Positions 1-8,249 of a DNA stretch of 64,000 nucleotides are shown here, one piece after another (position 1 is the first letter of the stretch; every line of letters starts with the position of its first letter). The notes below the pieces were generated by a model, which saw only the letters and a list, made by a program, of their open reading frames with translations, ran no database searches and was not told the origin of the DNA. A program made the translations under genes and the position numbers. Source of the DNA: Ancylobacter sp. WKF20 (GTDB lineage Bacteria; Pseudomonadota; Alphaproteobacteria; Rhizobiales; Xanthobacteraceae); the NCBI RefSeq assembly GCF_029760895.1, contig NZ_CP121679.1, forward strand, positions 3,702,001 through 3,766,000, in the 5' to 3' direction.

Positions 1-189
1 CACCACCGGGTTCACGCCCGACTGTTCGAGCAGGACGATATCCTGCGCGAAGTCGCGTGCCACCTGCTCGTCGCCCATGGCGTGGCCGCCATACTTCACG
101 ACGATGATGGCGTCGTCATAGCGCTGCATGTGCGGCAGCGCCTGGACGAGGACGCGGGCCTTGGCGTGGTCGTCGGTGATGTCGGTCAT
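1..189 (-). CDS. argB: Acetylglutamate kinase, N-terminal part (cut by window edge)
   Basis: Catalyses the second step of arginine synthesis, ATP-dependent phosphorylation of N-acetylglutamate, in the cytoplasm. Only the first 63 residues lie in the window and the reading frame runs off its left end. The visible part has the amino-acid-kinase glycine loop, Lys-Tyr-Gly-Gly at residues 32-35 followed by HAMGDE, which is how alphaproteobacterial ArgB begins. The ATG at 189 is the only methionine ahead of this motif in a position that fits the family. The gene is divergent from the MATE gene, with 229 bases between the two starts. The call is firm although most of the protein is missing. Confidence 0.93.
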   Translation of the reverse strand, partial: MTDITDDHAKARVLVQALPHMQRYDDAIIVVKYGGHAMGDEQVARDFAQDIVLLEQSGVNPVV

Positions 190-418
190 GGCGGATTCCA
201 GTGCGGGCGGGCGACGGCAGGGCCTGAAGCCCACGGGGCGTGAAGGCGAGCCCTTCTAGCCGATTTCGATGACGCTTCTCAATCGCCACGCCGCGCGTCT
301 TCGCGCTGGCGCCGCAGGCGCGCGCGGCCCGGCAATGCCGCAATCGCACGGTTGCGTGCCATCGCCTATCTGGAGGCGGCCGCGCCGTGGCATAGATGGC
401 CGGCAACAGCGAGATGTC

Positions 419-1876
419 ATGAGTAAACCCGCCCGTTCCTCCCGCCCGATCAAGGCCCGTTTCGTCGAAGGCTCGACCATGCGGCATGTGGCGGTGATGA
501 CCGCCACCGGCTCGATCGGCCTCGTGGCGGTGTTCGTCGTCGACCTTTTGAACCTGTTCTACATCTCGCTGCTCGGCGAGGAGGAGCTGGCGGCGGCCAT
601 CGGCTATGCCGGCACGGTGATGTTCTTCACCACCTCGGTCGCCATCGGGGTGATGATCGCCGGCTCGGCGCTGGTCTCGCGCGCGGTGGGCAGCGGCGAC
701 CCACAGGAAGGCCGGCGGCTCTCCACCTCCGCCTTCGTCTATATGACGCTCGCCACCGTGGCGATGACGGCACTGATGCTGCCGCTGCTCTCTCCCATGC
801 TCGGCCTGCTCGGCGCCACCGGCCGCACGCAGGAACTCGCCCGCGACTTCCTGCTGATCGTGCTGCCCTCGACCCCGCTGCTGGGCATCGGCATGGCCGC
901 GTCCGGCACGCTGCGCGGCGTGGGCGATGCGCGCCGTTCCATGTGGGTCACGCTGTCCGGCGGCATCGCCACCGCCGTGCTCGACCCGCTGCTTATTCTC
1001 GCTCTCGGCCTCGGTGTGGAGGGCGCGGCGATCGCCTCGGTGCTCGCGCGCCTCGTCATGGCGGGCTACGGGCTCTACGCCGTGGCGAAGGTCCATGGCC
1101 TCGCCGAGCGCCCGCGCCTTGCCGCCTTCCTGCGCGATGTCGGCCCGCTCTCGGCCATCGCCGTGCCGGCGATCCTGACCAATATCGCCACTCCCGTCGG
1201 CAACGCCTATGTCACCTTCGCCCTCGCCCCGCATGGCGATGCGGCGGTGGCGGCCTGGGCGGTGATCGGGCGGTTGATCCCGGTCGCCTTCGGGCCGATC
1301 TTCGCCCTCACCGGCGCCATCGGCCCGGTGATCGGCCAGAATGTCGGCGCGCTGCGCTATGACCGGGTACGGCAGGCGGTGCGCGACAGCTTGGTGCTGA
1401 TCCTCGTCTATGTGGCGCTGGTCTGGCTGGTGCTGGCGCTGGCCCGCCAGCCGCTCGCCAGCGTGTTCGGCCTGTCGGATGAGGGCGTGCGGCTGGTCGA
1501 GTTCTTCTGCCTCTACGCCGCCGGCAGCTTCATCTTCATGGGCGCGCTGTTCGTCGCCAATGCCGCTTTCAATAATCTCGGCGCCCCGCTGCTCTCAACC
1601 CTGTTCAACTGGGGCCGGGCGACGCTGGGCACCATGCCTTTCGTCTGGCTCGGCGGGCGCTGGTATGGCGCGGAAGGGGTGATCGGCGGGCAGGCGGCGG
1701 GTTCGGTCGCCTTCGGCGTCGCCGCGCTGATCTGCGCCTTCGCCGTGGTCCGCCGGCTCGGCGCCAGCAACGCCCCGCCGCCGGCCCCGCCCGCGCCGCT
1801 CACCGGCGCGCAACTCCCCGCCTTCTCGCGCGGCGAGGACGCCGCCGCCATCGAGACTGCGCCACTGCCGGAGTAA
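419..1876 (+). CDS. MATE family efflux transporter
   Basis: A 485-residue inner-membrane protein of the multidrug and toxin extrusion family, which exports organic compounds in exchange for protons or sodium ions. About twelve hydrophobic segments are visible in two halves. The first half contains the stretch around EEELAAAIGYAG that resembles the MATE pattern of helices 1-2, and the second half repeats the pattern around residues 230-330. The reading frame is open further upstream to 269, but that extension is Arg/Pro-rich and non-membrane, so the ATG at 419 (MSKPARS) is preferred. A later start at 479 is also possible. The tail after residue 450 is Pro/Ala-rich and probably cytoplasmic. The substrate cannot be told from sequence. 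Confidence 0.88.
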   Translation: MSKPARSSRPIKARFVEGSTMRHVAVMTATGSIGLVAVFVVDLLNLFYISLLGEEELAAAIGYAGTVMFFTTSVAIGVMIAGSALVSRAVGSGDPQEGRRLSTSAFVYMTLATVAMTALMLPLLSPMLGLLGATGRTQELARDFLLIVLPSTPLLGIGMAASGTLRGVGDARRSMWVTLSGGIATAVLDPLLILALGLGVEGAAIASVLARLVMAGYGLYAVAKVHGLAERPRLAAFLRDVGPLSAIAVPAILTNIATPVGNAYVTFALAPHGDAAVAAWAVIGRLIPVAFGPIFALTGAIGPVIGQNVGALRYDRVRQAVRDSLVLILVYVALVWLVLALARQPLASVFGLSDEGVRLVEFFCLYAAGSFIFMGALFVANAAFNNLGAPLLSTLFNWGRATLGTMPFVWLGGRWYGAEGVIGGQAAGSVAFGVAALICAFAVVRRLGASNAPPPAPPAPLTGAQLPAFSRGEDAAAIETAPLPE

Positions 1877-1881
1877 GCCGT

Positions 1882-2412
1882 TCAGATCACCCCGAGCGCG
1901 CCCAGAGCGCCGCCGGCGGCGAGCATCCAGAGCGGGCTCAGGCGGGTGAAGAACAGCACCAGCGCGGCGATGAGGGTGAAGGCGGCGGTAGCGGGCGTGC
2001 GGGCGGCGCCGTCGCTCAGCAGCACGCCGGAGGCGGCGATGAGGCCGATGGTCAGCGGCATCAGCCCGCCCTGTACCACGCGGCGCCAATGCGCCTCGCG
2101 GAAGCGGTGCCAGGCCCCGCCCACCACATAGGCGAGCACGCAGGTCGGCCCGCACATGGCGAGCGTTGCCACAAGCGCGCCCCAGATGCCCGCGACATGC
2201 CAGCCGATCAGCGTCACTACCAGCATGTTCGGGCCGGGCGCGGCCTGCGCGATGGCGAAGGTCTGGGCGAATTGCGCGTCGGTCATCCAGCCGGCGATGT
2301 CCACGACCTGCCGGTGGATCTCCGGCAGCACGCTGTTCGCCCCGCCAATGGCGAAGAGCGAGATGATGAGGAAGTGCAGCGCCAGCGCGCCCAAAGGGTT
2401 GCTGTCGTTCAT
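1882..2412 (-). CDS. Chromate transporter, second half (split ChrA)
   Basis: A 176-residue membrane protein with one chromate-transporter domain. It contains the family's FAIGGAN motif near residue 20, a QAAPGPNML motif near residue 60 and five to six hydrophobic stretches. Short single-domain ChrA proteins are encoded in pairs and are thought to work together to export chromate (or a related oxyanion) from the cytoplasm. The start ATG overlaps the stop codon of the upstream partner by four bases (2409-2412), so the two are almost certainly co-translated. A second such pair lies at 29.0-30.2 kb. Family membership is clear. Chromate as the real substrate is inferred from the family name only. 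Confidence 0.87.
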   Translation of the reverse strand: MNDSNPLGALALHFLIISLFAIGGANSVLPEIHRQVVDIAGWMTDAQFAQTFAIAQAAPGPNMLVVTLIGWHVAGIWGALVATLAMCGPTCVLAYVVGGAWHRFREAHWRRVVQGGLMPLTIGLIAASGVLLSDGAARTPATAAFTLIAALVLFFTRLSPLWMLAAGGALGALGVI

Positions 2413-3014
2413 GCCCGCCGCTCCGCCCACCAGGAGAGCAGGATCGACAGCGGCGCGAGCACCAGCATCATCACCGGCAGCGACAGCGGCGTCGCGAGGA
2501 TGCCGGCAAAGGCGAGCAGCGCGATGAGGAGGGGGTGCAGGCGCGGGCGCCCCCACAGCGGCTCGGCCATGCGCGCGGCCATGGCCAGCACCAGCCCGGC
2601 GGCAGCGGCGGCAAGGCCGGCCAGCATGTCGGAGACCGCCGACACATCGGCGTAGCGGGTGAACAGCATGCCGGCGAGCACGACGCCGATGGCCGGCACC
2701 GCCGTGAGGCCGAGAAAGGCCGAGATCGCGCCCGGCACGCCGCGAAAGCGCGCGCCGACAATGACCGACAGATTGATGATGTTCGGCCCCGGCAGGAACT
2801 GCGAGAGCCCGACCAGTTCGGTGAACTCGTCCGCCGTGAGCCAGCCATGGCGTTCGACCAGCGCCCGGCGGGCGATGGGCAGCACGCCGCCAAAGGCCAC
2901 CACCGCGACCGACAGGAAGCCGAGGAACAGCGCCGCGCAGCTCGGGCTCGGGCGCTCCGGGATGCCGGGCGTGGCCGCATCGGTCGAGAAGGCGGGGAGG
3001 GGCCGTTCGGTCAT
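2409..3014 (-). CDS. Chromate transporter, first half (split ChrA)
   Basis: A 201-residue membrane protein, the first partner of the split chromate transporter. It carries VVAFGGVLP near residue 38, then SQFLPGPNIINLSV near residue 75, the usual FGG and PGPN signatures of this family, followed by hydrophobic segments to the C terminus. The frame is open upstream beyond 3200, but that part is Arg-rich and lacks family similarity. The ATG at 3014 (MTERPLPAF) gives the normal length for a half transporter. It is first in a two-gene operon with the four-base overlap described for its partner, and is divergent from mmcB. Confidence 0.87.
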   Translation of the reverse strand: MTERPLPAFSTDAATPGIPERPSPSCAALFLGFLSVAVVAFGGVLPIARRALVERHGWLTADEFTELVGLSQFLPGPNIINLSVIVGARFRGVPGAISAFLGLTAVPAIGVVLAGMLFTRYADVSAVSDMLAGLAAAAAGLVLAMAARMAEPLWGRPRLHPLLIALLAFAGILATPLSLPVMMLVLAPLSILLSWWAERRA

Positions 3015-3151
3015 GGCGCAAGCCCGTGTGAGCCCGCCCGCTATAGACGAGTCGCCCCCGGCGCATAAGCCGCGCCCGCGATGTTTTCGCGGCATGGTTG
3101 GGCGGCTTGGGTGAGGCTGGCTCCGGCATCCCACTTCCCATCGCGCCATGA

Positions 3152-3166
3152 GAACGGATAGGGTAC
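3152..3166 (+). promoter_or_regulatory. Possible LexA (SOS) box upstream of mmcB
   Basis: GAAC at 3152-3155, seven bases, then GTAC at 3163-3166. Alphaproteobacterial LexA sites are direct repeats of the form GAAC-N7-GAAC or GTTC-N7-GTTC, so this matches seven of eight defined positions. It sits six bases ahead of the preferred mmcB start. MmcB of Caulobacter is known as a DNA-damage gene, which makes the position meaningful. With one mismatch the site could also arise by chance. Confidence 0.4.
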
Positions 3167-3171
3167 ACGCC

Positions 3172-3675
3172 ATGAGCGAGATGCGCGGCGATACGCGTGG
3201 GGGCGAGGCCCTCGCCCTGCCGGTGGACGGGCGGCAATCGGAAGCCGCGCGCGCCATCCAGCGCGGGGCGCTGCGCTATCTCGCGGCTCGCGGGCTGGTG
3301 GGGCTGCCGGAATTCGTCCTCGCCTCCGGCCGCCGGGCCGACATTGCCGCCATTGATTCGCGCGGCGAGGTCTGGGTGATCGAGATCAAGTCCTCGGTGA
3401 TGGACTTCCGCACCGACCGCAAATGGGCGGAGTACCGGCTCTATTGCGACCGGCTGTTCTTCGCCGTCGGGCCGGATTTCCCGGTCGAGATCCTCCCCGA
3501 GGATGCCGGGGTGATGCTGGCCGACCAGTTCGGCGCCGGCCTCGTGCGCGAGGCGCCCGCGCATCCTTTACCCGCCGCCACCCGCAAGGCGCTGACGCTC
3601 CGCCTCGCCCGCACCGCCGCCGGGCGGCTGATGGGGCTGATGGACCCGGAGGCGCTGCGCGGCATCGAGCTGTGA
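3172..3675 (+). CDS. mmcB: MmcB family DNA repair protein
   Basis: A 167-residue cytoplasmic protein of the MmcB family, first described in Caulobacter as needed for resistance to mitomycin C. The family has a restriction-endonuclease-like fold. The visible core is RRADIAAID around residue 50, then VWVIEIKSS around residue 65, giving the Asp and Glu-x-Lys pattern of PD-(D/E)xK nucleases, and the family-typical DFRTDRKWAEY just after. The ATG at 3172 is chosen over the in-frame ATG at 3148 because a candidate LexA box would fall inside the longer form. The gene stands alone between the divergent chromate-transporter pair and mutS, another repair gene. Whether it cuts DNA is not settled for the family. 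Confidence 0.85.
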   Translation: MSEMRGDTRGGEALALPVDGRQSEAARAIQRGALRYLAARGLVGLPEFVLASGRRADIAAIDSRGEVWVIEIKSSVMDFRTDRKWAEYRLYCDRLFFAVGPDFPVEILPEDAGVMLADQFGAGLVREAPAHPLPAATRKALTLRLARTAAGRLMGLMDPEALRGIEL

Positions 3676-3764
3676 GGCCGGGCGGCTCACCTAGGAGGGG
3701 ATAAGCGGCCCCACCAGGCCGGCGTGGCTTGAAAGCCGCCCCCTGCCTCTGCCAGCGTCAAGCC

Positions 3765-6509
3765 ATGAACGCTCCCCTTCCGACCGCCGCCGACGAGACG
3801 CCCGCCGCCGCCGTGGAGGCGCGGGTGACGCCGATGATGGCGCAGTACATCGAGATCAAGACCGCCAATCCCGGCAGCCTGCTGTTCTACCGGATGGGCG
3901 ATTTCTACGAGCTGTTCTTCGAGGATGCCGAGCATGCCTCGCGGGCGCTCGGCATCGTGCTGACCAAGCGCGGCAAGCATCAGGGCGAGGACATTCCGAT
4001 GTGCGGCGTGCCGGTCGAGCGCGCCGAGGAATATCTCAACAAGCTCATTGTCGCCGGCTACCGCGTCGCCGTCTGCGAGCAGGTGGAAGATCCCGCCGAG
4101 GCGAAGAAGCGCGGCCCGAAAAGCGTGGTAAAACGGGACGTTATCCGCCTCGTGACGCCCGGCACGCTGACCGAGGACGCGCTGCTCGATGCGCGGCGCG
4201 AGAATGTGCTGGCGGCGCTGGCGCGGGTGAAGAGCGGCGAGGGCGAGGACGGCTATGCCTATGCGCTGGCCTTTGCCGACATCTCCACCGGCTCGTTCCG
4301 CGTCGCCGAGACCGACGCGCTGCGCCTTTCCGCCGACCTCGCCCGCATCGAGCCGGCCGAGCTTCTGGTGCCGGACGCGATCTATGACGAGCCGGCTTTC
4401 CGGCCGATCTGGCGCACGCTCCCCGCCGTCACGCCGCTGCCCAAGGACAGCTTCGACGGGACGAGCGCCGAGCGCCGCATCGCCGGTTTCTTCCAAGTGG
4501 CGACCCTTGATTCCTTTGGCGTTTTCACCCGTGCCGAGCTCGCCGCCGCCGGCGCCGTGGTCGCCTATATCGAGCGCACCCAGCTCGGCGCCCGCCCGCC
4601 GCTGAACCGGCCCCGCCGGGAATCCTCGGCCGACGTCATGGTCATCGACCCGGCGACGCGGGCCAATCTTGAGATCCTGCGCACCACCACCGGCGACCGC
4701 GCCGGGAGCCTCTGCGCCGCCATCGACCGCACCGTCACCTCCGCTGGTGCGCGCCTGCTCGGGCGGCGCCTCGCCGAGCCGTTGACCGACCCGAAACGGG
4801 TGGCCGATCGGTTCGATGCGGTGGAGCATCTGGCCAATGAGACCAGCTTGCGCGCCGCCCTGCGCGCGCGCCTCGCCGGTGCGCCGGACCTTGCCCGCGC
4901 CCTCTCGCGCGTGGCGCTGGGCCGTTCAGGGCCCCGTGACCTCGCCGCCATCGGGCGCGGTCTCATGGAAGGCGCCGCGATGGCCGAGCTGATCGCCGCC
5001 TCGCCCGCCCCGCTCGAACTCGCGCAGGCCGCCGGCGTGCTGGCCGGCATTGATCCGTCACTCGCGGCGACGCTGCAAAGCGCGCTCGACGACGAACTGC
5101 CGCTCAATCGGCGCGATGGCGGCTTCATCCGGCCGGGCTATGCCGAGGACCTCGACGCCACCCGCGCGCTGCGCGATGAGAGCCGGCGCGTGGTCGCCGC
5201 CCTTGAGCGCCGCTATGTCGAGGAAACCGGCGTGCGGGCGCTGAAGATCCGGCACAATGCGGTGCTCGGTTATTATGTCGAGGTCAGCCAGCAGAACGCC
5301 GACAAGCTGCGCGAGCCGCCCTTCGACGCCATCTTCATGCACCGCCAGACCATGGCCGGGGCGATGCGCTTCACCTCCACCGAGCTGGCCGAGCTGGAGG
5401 CGAAGATCTCCAGCGCCGGCGACCGGGCGCTTGCGCTGGAGCAGCGCCTGTTCGACGAACTGGCGGCCGCCATTCTGGAAAAGGCCGACGCCATCCGCGC
5501 CTGCGCCGAGGCGCTCGCCGTGATCGACGTCACCGCCGGCCTCGCCAAGCTGGCGGTGGATGAGGGCCATGTGCGGCCCGAGGTCGATGACGGGCTCGAT
5601 TTCCGCATCGAGGGCGGGCGCCATCCGGTGGTGGAGCAGGCGCTGCGCCGGGATGGCGGGCCCTTCGTTGCCAATGATTGCGACCTCTCCCCGCCGGAGC
5701 GGGCGCGGGCCGGGCGCATCTGGCTGGTCACCGGCCCGAACATGGCGGGTAAATCGACCTTCCTGCGGCAGAACGCGCTGATCGCCATTCTCGCGCAGGC
5801 CGGCGCCTTCGTGCCGGCGACGATGGCGCGCATCGGCGTGGTCGACCGGCTGTTCTCCCGCGTCGGCGCGGCCGATGATCTGGCGCGCGGGCGCTCGACC
5901 TTCATGGTTGAGATGGTCGAGACCGCCGCCATCCTCAACCAGGCGACCGAGCGCTCGCTCGTCATTCTCGACGAGATCGGGCGCGGCACGGCGACCTTTG
6001 ACGGCCTGTCCATCGCCTGGGCGAGCCTCGAGCATCTGCATGAGAGCAATCGCTGCCGGGGCCTGTTCGCCACCCATTTCCATGAGCTGACCGCGCTGTC
6101 GCAGCGCCTTGCCCGCCTCGTCAATGCGACGGTGAAGGTGAAGGAGTGGGAGGGCGAGGTGATCTTCCTGCATGAGGTGGTGCCCGGCGCGGCGGACCGC
6201 TCCTACGGCATTCAGGTCGCCAAGCTCGCCGGCCTGCCGCACGCCGTGGTCGAGCGCGCACGCGCCGTGCTCACCGAGCTGGAAAGCGCCGACCGCGCCG
6301 CCCCAACCCAGCGCATTCTCGATGATCTCCCGCTCTTTGCGGCCCTCAACCGCGCCCCGCCGCCCGCGCCGGTGTCACCGGCCACCAAGGCGGACCCAGT
6401 GGCCGAGGCGGTCAAAGCCCAGCTCGGCGCGCTCGACCCCAACGAGATGACCCCGCGCGAGGCGCTGGAAGCGCTGTACCGGCTGAAGGCGGCGGCGAAG
6501 GGCGGGTAG
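3765..6509 (+). CDS. mutS: DNA mismatch repair protein MutS
   Basis: A 914-residue ATPase that recognises base mismatches and starts methyl-independent mismatch repair with MutL. Residues 20-130 form the mismatch-binding domain with [15 protein letters not shown], which includes the Phe-x-Glu-type contact loop (GDFYELF). The core and clamp domains follow, then the ABC-type ATPase with Walker [10 protein letters not shown] near residue 655 and Walker [12 protein letters not shown] near residue 735. FATHFHEL is the downstream histidine switch. The C-terminal tail ends with a short helix typical of the tetramerisation region. The frame is open to 3729, but the ATG at 3765 (MNAPLP) fits the family length. 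It is followed after 76 bases by a toxin-antitoxin pair. Confidence 0.97.
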   Translation: MNAPLPTAADETPAAAVEARVTPMMAQYIEIKTANPGSLLFYRMGDFYELFFEDAEHASRALGIVLTKRGKHQGEDIPMCGVPVERAEEYLNKLIVAGYRVAVCEQVEDPAEAKKRGPKSVVKRDVIRLVTPGTLTEDALLDARRENVLAALARVKSGEGEDGYAYALAFADISTGSFRVAETDALRLSADLARIEPAELLVPDAIYDEPAFRPIWRTLPAVTPLPKDSFDGTSAERRIAGFFQVATLDSFGVFTRAELAAAGAVVAYIERTQLGARPPLNRPRRESSADVMVIDPATRANLEILRTTTGDRAGSLCAAIDRTVTSAGARLLGRRLAEPLTDPKRVADRFDAVEHLANETSLRAALRARLAGAPDLARALSRVALGRSGPRDLAAIGRGLMEGAAMAELIAASPAPLELAQAAGVLAGIDPSLAATLQSALDDELPLNRRDGGFIRPGYAEDLDATRALRDESRRVVAALERRYVEETGVRALKIRHNAVLGYYVEVSQQNADKLREPPFDAIFMHRQTMAGAMRFTSTELAELEAKISSAGDRALALEQRLFDELAAAILEKADAIRACAEALAVIDVTAGLAKLAVDEGHVRPEVDDGLDFRIEGGRHPVVEQALRRDGGPFVANDCDLSPPERARAGRIWLVTGPNMAGKSTFLRQNALIAILAQAGAFVPATMARIGVVDRLFSRVGAADDLARGRSTFMVEMVETAAILNQATERSLVILDEIGRGTATFDGLSIAWASLEHLHESNRCRGLFATHFHELTALSQRLARLVNATVKVKEWEGEVIFLHEVVPGAADRSYGIQVAKLAGLPHAVVERARAVLTELESADRAAPTQRILDDLPLFAALNRAPPPAPVSPATKADPVAEAVKAQLGALDPNEMTPREALEALYRLKAAAKGG

Positions 6510-6539
6510 TGGCCTTTGCGTTTGGCGGGTGAAGACCTA

Positions 6540-6555
6540 TATTCAGACCCGAATA
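6540..6555. promoter_or_regulatory. Inverted repeat, candidate operator of the toxin-antitoxin operon
   Basis: TATTC at 6540-6544 and GAATA at 6551-6555 form a short dyad with six bases between the arms, 31 bases ahead of the antitoxin start. Antitoxins of the Phd/YefM type usually bind such a dyad over their own promoter. This location is the only AT-richer patch between mutS and the antitoxin. Autoregulation is inferred from the family. Confidence 0.5.
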
Positions 6556-6585
6556 AAGCACTGTTCTGGATCGTAGGAAGCCGCC

Positions 6586-6831
6586 ATGCAGCGTGTCGAA
6601 GCCGAGATGGCGGTGAGCGTCTCCGACCTCAAGAAGAACCCGACCGCCATTGTCGAGGATGCCCGCGGCGCGGCGGTGGCGGTGCTGAACCATAACCGCG
6701 TCATGGCCTATATGGTGCCGGCCGCCACCTATGAGGCGATGATCGACGCGCTGGACGACCGCGCTCTGGTGGAGATCGCCAAGGCCCGCGCCGGCGAGCG
6801 TGGCGTGCCGGTCCGCCTTGATGAGCTATGA
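6586..6831 (+). CDS. Type II antitoxin, Phd/YefM family
   Basis: An 81-residue antitoxin. The N-terminal half, with VSVSDLKKNPTAIVEDA and VAVLNHNRVMAYMVPA, is the Phd/YefM DNA-binding and dimerisation fold. The C-terminal part (DRALVEIAKARAGE onward) is the flexible segment that would wrap the toxin. It would neutralise the RelE-like toxin encoded next and repress the operon through the dyad at 6540-6555. The reading frame ends inside the toxin gene, with an 11-base overlap, so the pair is translationally coupled. Family assignment is clear. Activity has to be taken from relatives. Confidence 0.88.
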   Translation: MQRVEAEMAVSVSDLKKNPTAIVEDARGAAVAVLNHNRVMAYMVPAATYEAMIDALDDRALVEIAKARAGERGVPVRLDEL

Positions 6832-7102
6832 GCTCGAATTCCTGCCCTCCGCCCGCAAGGAATGGGACAAGCTCGGCGCCACGCTGCGCCAGCAGTTCAA
6901 GAAGAAGCTGGCGGAACGGCTGATCCGCCCGCGCGTGCCGGCCGATGCCCTCAGCGGGATGCCAGACCACTACAAGATCAAGCTGCGGGCCGCTGGCTAT
7001 CGCCTGGTCTACCGGGTGGAGGAGGCGCGGATCACCGTAGTGGTCGTCGCAGTCGGCAAACGCGAGCGTGGCGACGTCTATGAGGCGGCGCGCCAGCGAT
7101 AG
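6821..7102 (+). CDS. Type II toxin, RelE/ParE superfamily
   Basis: A 93-residue basic protein of the RelE/ParE fold. It begins MSYELEFLPSARKEWDKL, the standard N-terminal strand and helix of RelE toxins, and contains LSGMPDHYKIKLRAAGYRLVY, the central sheet with the conserved Arg-x-x-Tyr-Arg-x-x-Tyr-like segment. It ends with VVVVAVGKRERGDVYEAA, matching the C-terminal active-site region of ribosome-dependent mRNA interferases. Start 6821 is chosen because it lies in the antitoxin stop region and gives the usual length. It is convergent with the cysteine-hydrolase-like gene, with only two bases between them. Confidence 0.88.
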   Translation: MSYELEFLPSARKEWDKLGATLRQQFKKKLAERLIRPRVPADALSGMPDHYKIKLRAAGYRLVYRVEEARITVVVVAVGKRERGDVYEAARQR

Positions 7103-7104
7103 GG

Positions 7105-7659
7105 TCAGATCACTTCAGCCGCCCGCACCACGCGGCAATATTCGCCGTCCATGTTGGCCAGCGACATGGCGTGGACCTCGGCGGCGCTGCGCAGCGTGCC
7201 GGCGTGGTCGCGGCGGGCGAAGGTGAAGCAGGCGTCTTCTACCAGATGCACGTCGAAGCCGAGATTGCCGGCCATGCGCACGGTGGCTTCGACCGAATTG
7301 TTGGTGATGACGCCGCAGATTACCAGCGTGCCGATGCCGTCCGCGCGCAGCCGGGCCTCCAGATCGGTGCCGATGAAGGCGCTGTTGACGTTCTTGGCGA
7401 TCACCGGCTCGCCCGGCAGCGGCGTCGCCTCGGGCTTGAACGGGCTGCCCGGCCCGTCCGGGGCATAGGTCGAGCCGGGCTCGGTCGATTCATGGCGCAC
7501 ATGGAACACGGGCCGGTCCCCCGCGCGCCAGGCCGCGAGCAGCCGCGCGACGGTCGCCTCGGCCTGCGGGTTGTTGCGCGGGCCCTGCGCCGCCCATTTG
7601 GGATGGTCGATGGCCTTTTGCAGGTCGATCACGATCAGCGCCGCATTGGCTGGCAGCAT
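7105..7659 (-). CDS. Isochorismatase-fold cysteine hydrolase-like protein
   Basis: A 184-residue cytoplasmic protein of the isochorismatase-like hydrolase family. The catalytic Asp lies in LIVIDLQKA near residue 12, and a Lys in PVIAKNVNSAF near residue 90. The third active-site position is odd: the family pattern CGVxTxxC has CGVITNNSVEAT here, so the usual nucleophilic Cys is a Ser. This Ser variant appears to be a subgroup, so the protein may use another chemistry or be catalytically dead. Start 7659 has a strong GGAGG ribosome site six bases upstream. Substrate unknown. It follows the MerR/CMD unit but is separated from it by a terminator-like hairpin. Confidence 0.8.
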   Translation of the reverse strand: MLPANAALIVIDLQKAIDHPKWAAQGPRNNPQAEATVARLLAAWRAGDRPVFHVRHESTEPGSTYAPDGPGSPFKPEATPLPGEPVIAKNVNSAFIGTDLEARLRADGIGTLVICGVITNNSVEATVRMAGNLGFDVHLVEDACFTFARRDHAGTLRSAAEVHAMSLANMDGEYCRVVRAAEVI

Positions 7660-7685
7660 GGCGGTCCTCCCTGCGCGATGGTAAC

Positions 7686-7714
7686 GCAAAATGGCCGGGC
7701 GTCAGCCCGGCCAT
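7686..7714 (-). terminator. Rho-independent terminator of the merR/CMD unit
   Basis: A perfect ten-base-pair stem, ATGGCCGGGC at 7691-7700 pairing with 7705-7714 around a four-base loop. Read on the minus strand it is followed by TTTTGCG. It lies 120 bases downstream of the CMD gene. The stem also resembles one of the palindromes of the dispersed intergenic repeats in this window. Confidence 0.6.
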
Positions 7715-7730
7715 CTGGCAGTCAACTGTC

Positions 7731-7762
7731 ATCCCGGACGGCCCGCAGGCCCAGTCCGGGAT
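7731..7762. repeat. Dispersed palindromic intergenic repeat
   Basis: ATCCCGGAC at 7731-7739 and GTCCGGGAT at 7754-7762 are inverted around a Gly/Cys-rich loop. The same ATCCCGG...CCGGGAT theme, usually with GTCAT on the outside, recurs at 12.5-13.2 kb, 19.38-19.50 kb and 59.04-59.17 kb, always between genes. Confidence 0.7.
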
Positions 7763-7832
7763 CGCGTGATCGGGCGGCGATTCCGGTCTTCTGCGCGACG
7801 GTCGGGAGGCCGGCTCTCGCGGCGCTGGAGGG

Positions 7833-8249
7833 CTATGCCCCCGATTCTGCGGCGCTTTGCGGCGCGAAGACCTCCTTGGCGGCAAACAGTCCGTTGAGTG
7901 CCGCGGGGAAGCCGGCATAGACCGCCATCTGCATGATGATCTCGGTGATCTCATTGCGGGTCAGGCCGACATTCAGCCCGGCGGCGATATGGACCTTCAA
8001 CTGCGGGGCGGCGTTGCCGAGCGCGGTCAGCGCGGCGATCGTCGCGATTTCCCGCGCGCGCAGATCGAGACCGGGGCGGCAATAAATGTCGCCGAAGGGG
8101 AACTCGAGCAGATAGGTGGCGAAATCCGGGGCGATGTCGGCGAGGGCGGCGACGACCTTTTCGCCCGCCTCACCGTCGATCTCAGCGAGGGCGCGCCGCC
8201 CGCGCTCCAGCCGGCTGTCGTCTGCGCTGCAATTGTGTTGCGTCATCAT
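7833..8249 (-). CDS. Carboxymuconolactone decarboxylase family protein
   Basis: A 138-residue all-helical protein of the CMD/AhpD-like family. The centre reads LDLRAREIATIAALTALGNAAPQLKVHIAAGLNVGLTRNEITEIIMQMAVYAGFPAALNG in pieces matching the family: an Arg-Glu helix, then His in LKVHI, and the YAGFPAA segment. There is no CxxC peroxidase pair, so it belongs with the decarboxylase-like branch rather than AhpD. Start at 8249 (the first of two adjacent ATGs) has AGAGGA upstream. This places its first 68 bases inside the 3' end of merR, an unusually long overlap. Being coupled to a MerR regulator suggests induction by an electrophile or oxidised compound. Confidence 0.83.
   Translation of the reverse strand: MMTQHNCSADDSRLERGRRALAEIDGEAGEKVVAALADIAPDFATYLLEFPFGDIYCRPGLDLRAREIATIAALTALGNAAPQLKVHIAAGLNVGLTRNEITEIIMQMAVYAGFPAALNGLFAAKEVFAPQSAAESGA

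Noticed and set aside
269..418. Longer MATE protein starting at 269
   Set aside because: The added 50 residues are Arg/Ala/Pro-rich and unlike the family N terminus; 419 is a better start.
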